The notes beneath the pieces are model-generated. The model was not told where the DNA came from and searched no databases. It saw nothing but the letters and a program-made list of their open reading frames with translations. The position numbers and the translations under genes are program-made. Of a stretch of DNA of 64,000 nucleotides, positions 6,968-15,450 are shown in pieces; position 1 is the stretch's first letter; each line of letters opens with the position of its first letter. Source of the DNA: Paenibacillus ottowii (GTDB lineage: Bacteria > Bacillota > Bacilli > Paenibacillales > Paenibacillaceae); NCBI RefSeq assembly GCF_006874425.1, contig NZ_VIJZ01000003.1, positions 310,001-374,000 on the forward strand. Reading direction: 5' to 3'.

Positions 6968-8362
6968 TTACTGCGTCTTTATCTTTTCTCCAGTCATTTT
7001 AATGTTACCGTCCATCTCGACTAAACTTGTTTTACATTTTAACCCGATGGCATCTTTTGCTGTGACTTGAATTGTGTTCCCCGCATTGAATACCAAATTC
7101 CCATCAGCCTTAACACGGATGTCCTTTTTACTCCGCAATTCGATGCCGTGGTCATCCAACAGTCGAATGACCACTTCATCGTCGTTCCCCGTGATTAAAA
7201 TTTCATTTTTCTCAAAAATAATAGCTTTGCGGTACTTGGTCATAAAGATCTTCGTGGACGGGTCCTGAATAAAGTCGCCCCCTTTGGATCTCTTGCGGAT
7301 CGAGTGAGTTACAATGGCGTCCTTTTCTTTAGCGGTCGGAAAGTATATGTCTACAAAGTCAAATAGCTCCGGCATGCAGTACCATCCTGTATTCCCTTCC
7401 GATGTATAAAATGTAGCCGTTGGGAAAGCATAGGTTTCCTTGACGTTCGACTTGACCTTATCCATTTCGTAAAAGAAAACCTTCACGTGGTCCTGCTCGA
7501 TTCCAATAACCTTCGATTTTAACGAGATGCCACGAATACTTTCATTTACCATCAAATCCTGCTTCATTCCATCCAATGTAGTCAGTACATATTCATGCCA
7601 CAAGGCGCTATGGCGTATAAACGCAACCGATTGCAGCACGTATAATGCTTTCCCTTTAAATTTAACCTCCGCCCCAATTTGCAGCAGGACATCTCTAGCC
7701 CCTGTCGTTTGTACTTTATAATATAAAAGGTTGTCATCCTTGCTGGCTCCTGGTTTGGTTTTTCTGGTCATGGAGTAGTTATACTGCCTAAGCTCACCCT
7801 GATTGACACCATCCGGTAATCCAAAATAAAACTGAGGTTTTTCACCAACCGGATCAGGTATTAGTCCCCAACCGAGCCGAGACGCTATACGTTTCAGAAA
7901 CAACCAGTCCGTCTCATCAAATTGCATCGTAAATTCCTGTAAAAGTTGATCCTTCAAGCGGCTCGTACAATTGGCTTTGGGATAGGATTTGAGCACGTGT
8001 TCAAGCAATGCTTGCAGCTTCATCTTTACATTTTGAAAAGATTGTCTATGCGGTATTTCATCCATCTGGCTTGTATAAGATAGAGCTTCGACAACCAAAT
8101 GAGCTACATTGGATACCATCTTGATTCTGAACTGCGTGACTGGCCCTCGAAATAGCACACTCTGGTTATGATCGTCATTCATATAAGAAACAACTAACTT
8201 CGCCCCTGCTTCCATATGATCTGTATATTCTTCCATTTGAGCACCCGTTAACACACCTGTCAAAATGACCTTCACATGCTCATTCATTTTCTGTACAACT
8301 TTAACTTTCGGATTTTTAAGAGATAAAACTGTTACATTATACTTGATGATTGGATATCCCAT
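6968..8362 (-). CDS. VgrG/gpD-gp5-like spike protein without toxin extension
   Basis: A 464-residue protein of the phage late-control gpD / contractile-injection VgrG type. Residues 1-250 resemble the gpD module (KVKVVQKMNEHVKVILTGVL near residue 17, FDETDWLFLKRIASRLGWGL near residue 150). Then comes a gp5-like OB-fold region with GNTGWYCMPELFDFVDIYFP near residue 330, and a short beta-repeat end (GNDDEVVIRLLDDHGIELRS; DIRVKADGNLVFNAGNTIQV) like a spike needle. It is clearly paralogous with the first 460 residues of the 952-residue protein at 15451-18309 but stops where that protein's helical module starts. It is the second-last gene of the operon. It could carry the separately encoded effector (12787-13977). 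No tail-tube or sheath genes accompany it. Confidence 0.82.
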   Translation of the reverse strand: MGYPIIKYNVTVLSLKNPKVKVVQKMNEHVKVILTGVLTGAQMEEYTDHMEAGAKLVVSYMNDDHNQSVLFRGPVTQFRIKMVSNVAHLVVEALSYTSQMDEIPHRQSFQNVKMKLQALLEHVLKSYPKANCTSRLKDQLLQEFTMQFDETDWLFLKRIASRLGWGLIPDPVGEKPQFYFGLPDGVNQGELRQYNYSMTRKTKPGASKDDNLLYYKVQTTGARDVLLQIGAEVKFKGKALYVLQSVAFIRHSALWHEYVLTTLDGMKQDLMVNESIRGISLKSKVIGIEQDHVKVFFYEMDKVKSNVKETYAFPTATFYTSEGNTGWYCMPELFDFVDIYFPTAKEKDAIVTHSIRKRSKGGDFIQDPSTKIFMTKYRKAIIFEKNEILITGNDDEVVIRLLDDHGIELRSKKDIRVKADGNLVFNAGNTIQVTAKDAIGLKCKTSLVEMDGNIKMTGEKIKTQ

Positions 8363-8383
8363 GTTACCGCTCCTCTTTGTCGG

Positions 8384-10402
8384 TTAGTTTACGTTTATCC
8401 GTTGTTTGCTTACGTATTGAATGACATCCTTGATGGTTTGATTATGTCCCTGATCGTTAAGAGTCTCATCTAATGCAGGAATTGTGGTAAAAGTTTTATT
8501 TTTTTTCTGAAAATAAATGTCCGCTATAAGGAATGGTTTTGCACCATCTGGTCCAGTGCCCGTTTCATAATAAGCAATAATGATAATGTCTTTTAAACCA
8601 TCCTTATTTACATCCCTAAAGGCTACCGCTTCTATGCCCTCATCAGCATACCACCATTCATTTCCATACATATCTGGAAATGAATACACAACTCGCTCCT
8701 GGTCATCTAATAGAAAAAAGTAGTTTTTGGGGATTTCATCTTTCTTTGCTTGAGTTGATACAAACCGTACTTTCCCAAAGCCTTCGAAAGTAGTTTGAAA
8801 AGACTGCGACTCTTCAATTTCATATTGGTCGGTATTCAACTTTTCACCGCCAACTGTGGAAACAGACTGATCCTTAACAGAACTTAGCTCACTCCATAGT
8901 TCCTCATCCTGCCTGATATTCTCTGGAATTTGTGTCAAACGAATTTCATACTCCGCATGGTCCCCTACCACATGTGCCATAGGCACACTCATCCCCAATG
9001 AATCATTTGTGAAATAACTAAACGATTCCATTTCTACTTCCGCAAGCGAACCTTTGGTTACATCCGCATTTGCTAACAATTGAATCAAATCATCTTTTGT
9101 GAAATCACCAATTAACCCTTGTTGCTCCGGCTGAACAGCTGTAATCTCTCCGCTTTTTATAAGCTCAATAAAAGGTTTCTCGACTTTTATCAGATCTCTC
9201 AATCTTATTCTTGAAACCTGCTTCATATCCAGGTTCGTGGTATAAAACATATGAGTAGGATAGGCTGCGTCCTTCATATAATGAATACCCGTATATCGAA
9301 CACTCAAGAATCGTTCACTTTGTCGTTTGATCTCATAATCAATTTCGACATGGACTCCGGCATTGGAATCCGCATAGTTTTGTAATCCTTCTAAAGCATC
9401 AGCCTTAAGAATTTGGTTTAAGGATTTCTGCTTTGCAATATTCTTGAGTTTTGTAATTTGAGGGTATTTAATCACGATCCCATTTTTTGAATATTCCTTT
9501 TGAATGAGTTCATAACTTTGCCGTTCACTATAAGTATTTAAGGCGGTGCTATATTCGGAATCAATACGGACTTCTCCACTTTTGGAGAACTCAATGATAA
9601 GGTTTTGTTCAGAGTCATCACTGTTTATTAAGAAACCATCGCCGTGGTCTAAAACTCCGATACTCATGCTATCATGTTGTCGATTCTCTAAAATAAACTC
9701 ATCTATATCCTCGTTCAATTCCCACGCATCCGGAAGCTTTATCTTATCTGTTACTATTTCTTTCTGTGTCCATTTTTCCCCGGAGAATTTCCACAACGCA
9801 ACAAATACGGGATCTGGATGATATATTGAAACATATCCCCCTAACAACAGCTGTATTCCCTTGTCTGAATCCCGAACCACGAAGTCTGTAGTCAATTCTG
9901 GCCCGCCATCCTCAATCATCTGGGCATGTACAAGTCGTTTCGTACTCCACCACTGAATAAATGTGTATTTATCTCCGATCGTACCTGTCACCGTTTTAGG
10001 TGCTCTATAATTCATAACCCTAACGTTTAGCTGCCCGCTTTTTAACGGAAACGATTTTGTTAAGATAGTGAGATTATTATCGAACTTTTCTACTAATTCT
10101 TCATCCTTCATCTCTACACTTTCAGGCTCATTTAACAACGAACTAAGTTCCTGTGTGAACTCCTCAAGCTTTTTTTGTCTGGTATCAGAATCCTTATTTT
10201 CATCGTTGACTATATGGAGTTTTTTCACTAGCGTGTCCAGCTTTTTCGAATAGGAAATCGTTTTATCGTCATTTTGGAGAGAATGCGCATGATTTGTTTC
10301 AGTTGCTGGAGAATCCTGTACCTTCATGCACCCATTCAGCACCACACAGGAAATGAATAATAACAGGACGCAAGAAGTTCGGCAGTACTTCAAGTAATTC
10401 AT
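8384..10402 (-). CDS. Large lipoprotein with FG-GAP-like C-terminal domain
   Basis: A 672-residue predicted lipoprotein: signal MNYLKYCRTSCVLLLF with lipobox VLNGC near residue 25. The GTG at 10414 in the same frame is an alternative start. The middle part is not recognised; part of it (around DALEGLQNYADSNAGVHVEI to LDMKQVSRIRLRDLI) has the look of DUF3298-type domains. The last 130 residues contain RDVNKDGLKDIIIIAYYETG, an Asp-rich FG-GAP/VCBS-like loop, and end QYVSKQRINVN. This C-terminal part closely matches that of the lipoprotein at 11567-12760, with nearly identical DNA at the 3' ends. It sits among cell-wall-targeting effector genes, so a role as surface immunity or anchoring protein is possible but unproven. 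Confidence 0.65.
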   Translation of the reverse strand: MNYLKYCRTSCVLLLFISCVVLNGCMKVQDSPATETNHAHSLQNDDKTISYSKKLDTLVKKLHIVNDENKDSDTRQKKLEEFTQELSSLLNEPESVEMKDEELVEKFDNNLTILTKSFPLKSGQLNVRVMNYRAPKTVTGTIGDKYTFIQWWSTKRLVHAQMIEDGGPELTTDFVVRDSDKGIQLLLGGYVSIYHPDPVFVALWKFSGEKWTQKEIVTDKIKLPDAWELNEDIDEFILENRQHDSMSIGVLDHGDGFLINSDDSEQNLIIEFSKSGEVRIDSEYSTALNTYSERQSYELIQKEYSKNGIVIKYPQITKLKNIAKQKSLNQILKADALEGLQNYADSNAGVHVEIDYEIKRQSERFLSVRYTGIHYMKDAAYPTHMFYTTNLDMKQVSRIRLRDLIKVEKPFIELIKSGEITAVQPEQQGLIGDFTKDDLIQLLANADVTKGSLAEVEMESFSYFTNDSLGMSVPMAHVVGDHAEYEIRLTQIPENIRQDEELWSELSSVKDQSVSTVGGEKLNTDQYEIEESQSFQTTFEGFGKVRFVSTQAKKDEIPKNYFFLLDDQERVVYSFPDMYGNEWWYADEGIEAVAFRDVNKDGLKDIIIIAYYETGTGPDGAKPFLIADIYFQKKNKTFTTIPALDETLNDQGHNQTIKDVIQYVSKQRINVN

Positions 10403-10419
10403 GCTGGATATCACACTTT

Positions 10420-11538
10420 CTACAATTTATCGTTCATCTCTATACTCATAATCTTCCACTTGCCTGATTGCTTTTCTAACGTAAAAACAAGTCCCTTGTC
10501 TTTTTTCTCTTCACTTGAATTACTTCTTACTAAAAAGATCCGCTGATTAGCCTCATTAGCAATCTCTTTTATGTTCAGATCTAATCCCGTATAGTCCATA
10601 GCCGAAAAATCTATGATATCTTCAAAATGATTTTTCGGGCTTGCTGACAACGCAGTGAATTCCGCCATTTCAGGCAAGTGTATCAAGAAGCGATTCATAA
10701 GATAATAATCTTCCAAATAATTTTGGATAATATCTTTAGGAACCGTGGGATATACAAATTTTTTATTTTTATTTTCATATAGGACTTTTGTTTTTTCGGG
10801 TCCGGTGCTGTCGAATTTATGATATGTTATTATCGTATGTTGTTGAGTATCCTGAAAACGGTAGTAACTCACATCCTCATAAACACCATCTTTATTAATA
10901 TCCTCCAGCTTCCTGATTCCTTGCCCTGTTGCTTCTGGATAATTGTAATTCAGACTGTTAATTCGATTATGATCCAAAGCAAAAATAGAGAAACCTTCGG
11001 CCTCATCCACTTCGCTAGTGGAATATACTACGATAAACTTTTGTTCTGTTTGATCCAGCTTCATGATCTTCATGTCTGTATTAAGATGGGCAACTATAAT
11101 TGGGTCCTCTAATTTACCAATGATGTGATAGCCAGCATCCTCCCGGACTACAAATACGTTGTCAATCACCCCTTTTTCTAACCCAAAAGCAAGCACGTAT
11201 TCCGGCTTTCCATCAAGGTCCAAATCTTCTCTTAGCATTTTCTGAAGCTGCTCATTTGGGGGTTGGATTTCCTTTATAAACTGATCTAATGTGTTAGAAT
11301 CTGCGACGTAATTTCCATTTCTTTTATTTTTCGGATTTACATTATTGCTAATTCGATCTTGTTTTTGAGCAGCAGACTCTGGCTCAGTCTCAACTTTTTG
11401 CCCTATCACTTGAGTGCTTGGTTTCGTGGGGGCAACTGCCTGCTGCTTCTCATTCGTAGATTTTTCGGAACATCCATTTAGTAGCAGGGCGATTAACATG
11501 ATTAAAAGTAGTATTATATTTTGTTTTATAAAGTTCAT
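10420..11538 (-). CDS. Lipoprotein with Asp-rich repeat-like motif, unknown function
   Basis: A 372-residue predicted lipoprotein (IILLLIMLIALLLNGC signal and lipobox, then a charged linker). The body has LREDLDLDGKPEYVLAFGLE near residue 105 and INKDGVYEDVSYYRF near residue 210, Asp-rich loops of the FG-GAP/VCBS type that often bind calcium in beta-propeller proteins. C-terminal part ends SGKWKIMSIEMNDKL. It lies 18 bases from the next lipoprotein in the operon and 28 bases after the previous one. It is not an obvious copy of the C-terminal domain shared by its two neighbours. No function assigned; candidate surface partner of the effectors. Confidence 0.6.
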   Translation of the reverse strand: MNFIKQNIILLLIMLIALLLNGCSEKSTNEKQQAVAPTKPSTQVIGQKVETEPESAAQKQDRISNNVNPKNKRNGNYVADSNTLDQFIKEIQPPNEQLQKMLREDLDLDGKPEYVLAFGLEKGVIDNVFVVREDAGYHIIGKLEDPIIVAHLNTDMKIMKLDQTEQKFIVVYSTSEVDEAEGFSIFALDHNRINSLNYNYPEATGQGIRKLEDINKDGVYEDVSYYRFQDTQQHTIITYHKFDSTGPEKTKVLYENKNKKFVYPTVPKDIIQNYLEDYYLMNRFLIHLPEMAEFTALSASPKNHFEDIIDFSAMDYTGLDLNIKEIANEANQRIFLVRSNSSEEKKDKGLVFTLEKQSGKWKIMSIEMNDKL

Positions 11539-11566
11539 TTCAAAAAAAGCTCCCTTTTCGCATTAC

Positions 11567-12760
11567 CTATTGCACGTTTATCCGTTGTTTGCTTACGTAT
11601 TGAATGACATTTTGAAGTGTTCGGTTATGTCCAGTTTGATTGATACTCTTATCCAATTCAGGGAGGGTAGTGTATGTGTTATCTTTTTTCTGAAAGTAAA
11701 TCCCTGCGACAGGCAGTGTCTCTATTCCGTGTGCATTAACTCCGGTGATATAATCAGCAATAATAACAATATCCGTACGTCCATCCTGATTCAAATCCTT
11801 AAAACTTACTGCTTTGATCCTATCAATCATTTTACCGTTGTTACCATAAAATTCGGGAAATTCGTACAGGATCTTGTTTTCCACATTTTTGTCACTGTTA
11901 ACTTCCAAAAAAAACTTTGCTTGAATCAGATCATTCGTATCCTCATCTTTTAAAGTGGATATAAACTTTACTTCTCCCCATCCATTAAGAGTGGTGGTAA
12001 ATGATTGTTCTCTCTGAATAGTATATGGTTCTAGATCAGGGTCGGGCTGAGCATCCTCTTCTACGTAATCACCACTACGTTGCTGCTTAACAGATTTTTC
12101 CATGTTATATTCAATAAAAATATTATTTACTTTCTCTGTTTTAGTATCCCAATTAATACTCAAATGTTGGCCATCTTTGGAGTAAATTACATTACCATTC
12201 TTCACAATACTTGGTTGTCCGTAAAGTTGTAGTACTTCGCCAAGTGTATCACCAATCTTCAATCCTCTTTTTGTTTCAAACTTGGGATTTTCCAAGCTCA
12301 CGGCTACTAGATAGCTTTCACCATCAACCTGTTCCTCCCCTTCAAATTCGATCTTAGATAGAACTACAAATCGAATTTCTGAATCTTCATAGTTAGGATA
12401 AGATAAGTTCCATCTTCTGTAGATTCCATTCCCACTAATATATCCTCGATTGAAGCTATCGTATCCCTCACTGTAACCCCACTTATGGATAAGTTCTTTA
12501 ATATCCGTATTCTTATCAATCTTATGTGATCGATATGAGACTTCAAAGTCGTCGTCCTGAAGGGACTTTGGATCGGCAGATACAACATTTTTGGCTTTGT
12601 CTGTTCTTTTCTCTGGATAGTAGCTAGTGCTTTCTTGCTTTGCTTTAGCAGTAGCTGTTTTCCCATTGTTATAAGTATTGATGTCTGAAAGACTGCATGC
12701 GGTTACTCCTAAAGCCAAAAAAATCAATATAATAAAATAACCGTAACTTAGCTTGTACAC
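11567..12760 (-). CDS. Lipoprotein sharing the C-terminal domain of the 8384-10402 protein
   Basis: A 397-residue predicted lipoprotein (FIILIFLALGVTAC lipobox near residue 22). The N-terminal half contains DTLGEVLQLYGQPSIVKNGN, a segment seen in small SH3-like or BamE-like beta domains; I do not claim the family. The last 140 residues (LNGWGEVKFISTLKDEDTND to QYVSKQRINVQ) parallel the C-terminus of the 672-residue lipoprotein two genes away, including LNQDGRTDIVIIADYITG and GHNRTLQNVIQYVSKQRINV. The N-terminal parts differ, so this looks like a shared module on two different bodies. It directly follows the lysozyme-like effector, the place where an immunity gene would be expected. Confidence 0.62.
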   Translation of the reverse strand: MYKLSYGYFIILIFLALGVTACSLSDINTYNNGKTATAKAKQESTSYYPEKRTDKAKNVVSADPKSLQDDDFEVSYRSHKIDKNTDIKELIHKWGYSEGYDSFNRGYISGNGIYRRWNLSYPNYEDSEIRFVVLSKIEFEGEEQVDGESYLVAVSLENPKFETKRGLKIGDTLGEVLQLYGQPSIVKNGNVIYSKDGQHLSINWDTKTEKVNNIFIEYNMEKSVKQQRSGDYVEEDAQPDPDLEPYTIQREQSFTTTLNGWGEVKFISTLKDEDTNDLIQAKFFLEVNSDKNVENKILYEFPEFYGNNGKMIDRIKAVSFKDLNQDGRTDIVIIADYITGVNAHGIETLPVAGIYFQKKDNTYTTLPELDKSINQTGHNRTLQNVIQYVSKQRINVQ

Positions 12761-12786
12761 TTCGTTTCCTCTTTTCGAGTTTTAAC

Positions 12787-13977
12787 TTATCGTTCCCCCG
12801 TTACCGTCCACTCTCCATTTCCATGACCCCCACTATCTTGGGCATTTTGAAGTGCTTTGAAGGTAATAGCAGGAAGTTTTATACCTTCTGCGCTAGCAAT
12901 ATTTTGAGCTGTGCTTTTACTCATACTTGATAGATATAAGTCATAATTATCGGCCTCTTTATTACTTAGTTTGTTATAAATGGATCTTACATCCTCTCCC
13001 CATGTACCGTGACCGGCATACGGCCCATAATCTACTCTTTTCGAGTTCATTCTTACAATCGGTGTTTTCCAACTGCAGTATTGGTATATATCACCTTTAC
13101 CTTTAATCCCCTCCAAATTGTTGTTTTTAACTACAACTCGTCTAAATTCCTCACCATAGTAAATATATCCCAATACTTTGCCAAATATTAAATTATGTGC
13201 CTTCACCAAATCCTTTGCATAATTAGTCTCGACACCATGCTGACCATCGGCTGCTCGATTTGTACTACTCGTATTGAAGCTTCCCGTCCCTTCCTGAATA
13301 ATAATAGCTAACAAAAGACGTGGGTCAATCTGAATATGATACGTTTCTTGTATGCTTTTTGTAGCTTCCCACAAACTGTGCAGCTTTTCCTGATTCCATT
13401 TCTGCCTAGTAAATTTTTTTGAACTCTTTTTGAAATATTTCTCAGCTATAGAACTGCCGTTATACTGGAATTCAGCAGGTATCCATTTTCCAGCCGGAGT
13501 CTTTACATTCGTTTTTGTAGCTTCATCTTTCGATTCGGTGGTAACAGGTACTTCCGGTGGTGCTTTAGTACTCGTATCGATCAAACCTAGTTTCTCGCGA
13601 ATAGCTCGTCCCGCTTTCTCAGCAGCTAACTTTTCCATGATATCTCCACTTGCCTCTGCAGTCATCCAACGAACGGTTTCTTTTTGCATTTGCTCTTGAG
13701 CCCATTTGGGGAACGTAGCCATTTCACGTAATTTGCTTCGCAGCCCCTCTGCCAACTTTTGCGCTTTACGCATACCAACCTCGTCACCATTGGCTTGAGC
13801 AATATACCAATCTTCTTTGTATTTACGCATCCAGGTCTGGGCCCAGTCGGGGTAATTTAGTTTTTGTTTTTTCTGTTCTGCTGCAAGATCAAATGTCTGT
13901 GCTTTCCTGTGTGCATTAGCAGTTGTTAAAGCTTTCAACATAGGAGTTGCACCAAACGTTGGCTCTTTCCATTTCAT
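12787..13977 (-). CDS. Lysozyme/transglycosylase-like effector with helical N-terminal module
   Basis: A 396-residue protein with no signal peptide. Residues about 35-135 form a charged helical module with two similar units (YPDWAQTWMRKYKEDWYIAQ and FPKWAQEQMQKETVRWMTAE) that recurs in the 952-residue VgrG-like protein (15451-18309). A Thr/Pro/Lys-rich linker follows near residue 140-165. The C-terminal 200 residues carry IDPRLLLAIIIQEGTGSFNT, resembling the catalytic-Glu helix of lytic transglycosylases, and later GPYAGHGTWGEDVRSIYNKL. Cell-wall degradation is therefore the likely activity. Lack of a signal peptide plus a module shared with a spike protein suggests delivery by the injection machine as separate cargo; this is inference. 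It lies between two lipoprotein genes. Confidence 0.65.
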   Translation of the reverse strand: MKWKEPTFGATPMLKALTTANAHRKAQTFDLAAEQKKQKLNYPDWAQTWMRKYKEDWYIAQANGDEVGMRKAQKLAEGLRSKLREMATFPKWAQEQMQKETVRWMTAEASGDIMEKLAAEKAGRAIREKLGLIDTSTKAPPEVPVTTESKDEATKTNVKTPAGKWIPAEFQYNGSSIAEKYFKKSSKKFTRQKWNQEKLHSLWEATKSIQETYHIQIDPRLLLAIIIQEGTGSFNTSSTNRAADGQHGVETNYAKDLVKAHNLIFGKVLGYIYYGEEFRRVVVKNNNLEGIKGKGDIYQYCSWKTPIVRMNSKRVDYGPYAGHGTWGEDVRSIYNKLSNKEADNYDLYLSSMSKSTAQNIASAEGIKLPAITFKALQNAQDSGGHGNGEWTVTGER

Positions 13978-14001
13978 ATGTCTTCTCCTTTGTTAGGAAT
14001 G

Positions 14002-15450
14002 CTAGAAAAGTCGTAGATCAGATATACATGTATCCTGATATTTCGTTCCACGTTCAACCGATAAAATAGTAAGTTTAATAAATGAGGTATAAATGGGTTC
14101 TTTAAAATTCTGGCGTGCGTTAAATTCATTTAATACCAGAGAGGAACCGTCTGAGAATTGCAACTTTAGTTTCTGAACTCGATTGTTTTCCCGATAACTT
14201 TTTTCAGACTTAGCATATCCATTAATAATTTGGATGCCATTTACCTTTTGTAAAGAGCCCAGATCTAATACAATTGTTTCTCCTTCCGCGTTGCCCTTCA
14301 CGCCTTCACACCATGCAGTAGCTTTATTCCCATCCACCAGATTTTTGGCATCATAAGACTGGCTACCTTCACTTGATAGAGTGGATGAAGCCTTGATTTG
14401 ATGCACTTTTATTTCACTTTCATATTTAGAAAAGTCATTAGCGGTATAAAACCACTGCACAGGTGTTACCATATTTCCATCAATTGTAGTGATGGGTGCA
14501 GCCTTACTTTCAAAGCCTGTGTTTATATTCAGTTTATAATTGGACGGTGAGTCTAACTTTTCAAACCATAACTTCGACCCATCGCGAGACATTAAAGGTC
14601 GCTCCATCCCTTTGCCTAAAAAGCGCTTCTCTCCATTACTTACATTTAACAGGTACGTTTTAGTTACTGACATAGAATCAAAGGAATAGATTATTTTATC
14701 TTTCTGAACCCATTGGTTAACTATCGCCATACCAGAATCTATATGGATTTTCTTAAGGATTTTATAATTTGATATATCAAGAATGACAATATTCTGCTGG
14801 CTGTCGGTAAAACAAAATTGGGTACTATCCGGTGAAAATTGTCCTTGATAAATATCATCTATATCTATAGAACTTGCATCTAATTGAATAGCTGTTGATT
14901 GATTAGTTAACGTGTCATATATATACGCTCCATCCTTATCCTCATATAAATACTTAGTTAAATCAGGGGAAATTACTGGGCGGTTATAAGGTAGCCTGAA
15001 TTCATTTGCTTTCTTACCCGAATCTAGATCATAAATCTGTATTATTAATTTCGCTTCTTCAAATAAATCTAATACGAATGCGATTTGACTCCCATCTTCT
15101 TGGATTCTCCCTACCTCTACATAGGAATTTCGATATTTCTCTTTATCCTTCTTTGACTGTAGGAGACTAACCAGTTTCTCGGCACTTAAGAACCGTTCGA
15201 CTTTTGCCCCTTCCAGCTGAACTAAATATGTTACAGGATCTTCTTTGCCTTCTTCTTCCGTTAAAACCCACTCATTCTTTTCATTCTCTTTAGCAAGTTC
15301 CGCTTTATCACTTTTATTAGATAATGCCACCGTTTCTGAAACTACACCTTCCGTTTTCGAAGAAAAGGAATTGGGGCCTTTTGCAGAAGCATTACATGCT
15401 GATAATACTATTAAAAAAATAATGACTAATATGTTTTGGAATATCTTCAC
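14002..15450 (-). CDS. Lipoprotein with beta-propeller-like body and discoidin-type glycan-binding end
   Basis: A 482-residue predicted lipoprotein (IIFLIVLSAC lipobox near residue 19) starting at a GTG (15450) directly after the TAA of the spike-effector gene. The middle (residues about 100-340) has WD/TolB-like strand repeats (IYDLDSGKKANEFRLP, FSPDSTQFCFTDSQQNIVIL, MSRDGSKLWFE). The C-terminal 140 residues (ASSTLSSEGSQSYDAKNLVD, NKATAWCEGVKGNAEGETI, LDLGSLQKVNGIQIINGYA) form an F5/8-type discoidin-like domain of the kind called NADase-type glycan-binding. Such a surface protein could bind peptidoglycan or polysaccharide. Its position right after an L,D-transpeptidase-like effector fits an immunity or wall-shielding role, which is inference. 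Confidence 0.68.
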   Translation of the reverse strand: MKIFQNILVIIFLIVLSACNASAKGPNSFSSKTEGVVSETVALSNKSDKAELAKENEKNEWVLTEEEGKEDPVTYLVQLEGAKVERFLSAEKLVSLLQSKKDKEKYRNSYVEVGRIQEDGSQIAFVLDLFEEAKLIIQIYDLDSGKKANEFRLPYNRPVISPDLTKYLYEDKDGAYIYDTLTNQSTAIQLDASSIDIDDIYQGQFSPDSTQFCFTDSQQNIVILDISNYKILKKIHIDSGMAIVNQWVQKDKIIYSFDSMSVTKTYLLNVSNGEKRFLGKGMERPLMSRDGSKLWFEKLDSPSNYKLNINTGFESKAAPITTIDGNMVTPVQWFYTANDFSKYESEIKVHQIKASSTLSSEGSQSYDAKNLVDGNKATAWCEGVKGNAEGETIVLDLGSLQKVNGIQIINGYAKSEKSYRENNRVQKLKLQFSDGSSLVLNEFNARQNFKEPIYTSFIKLTILSVERGTKYQDTCISDLRLF

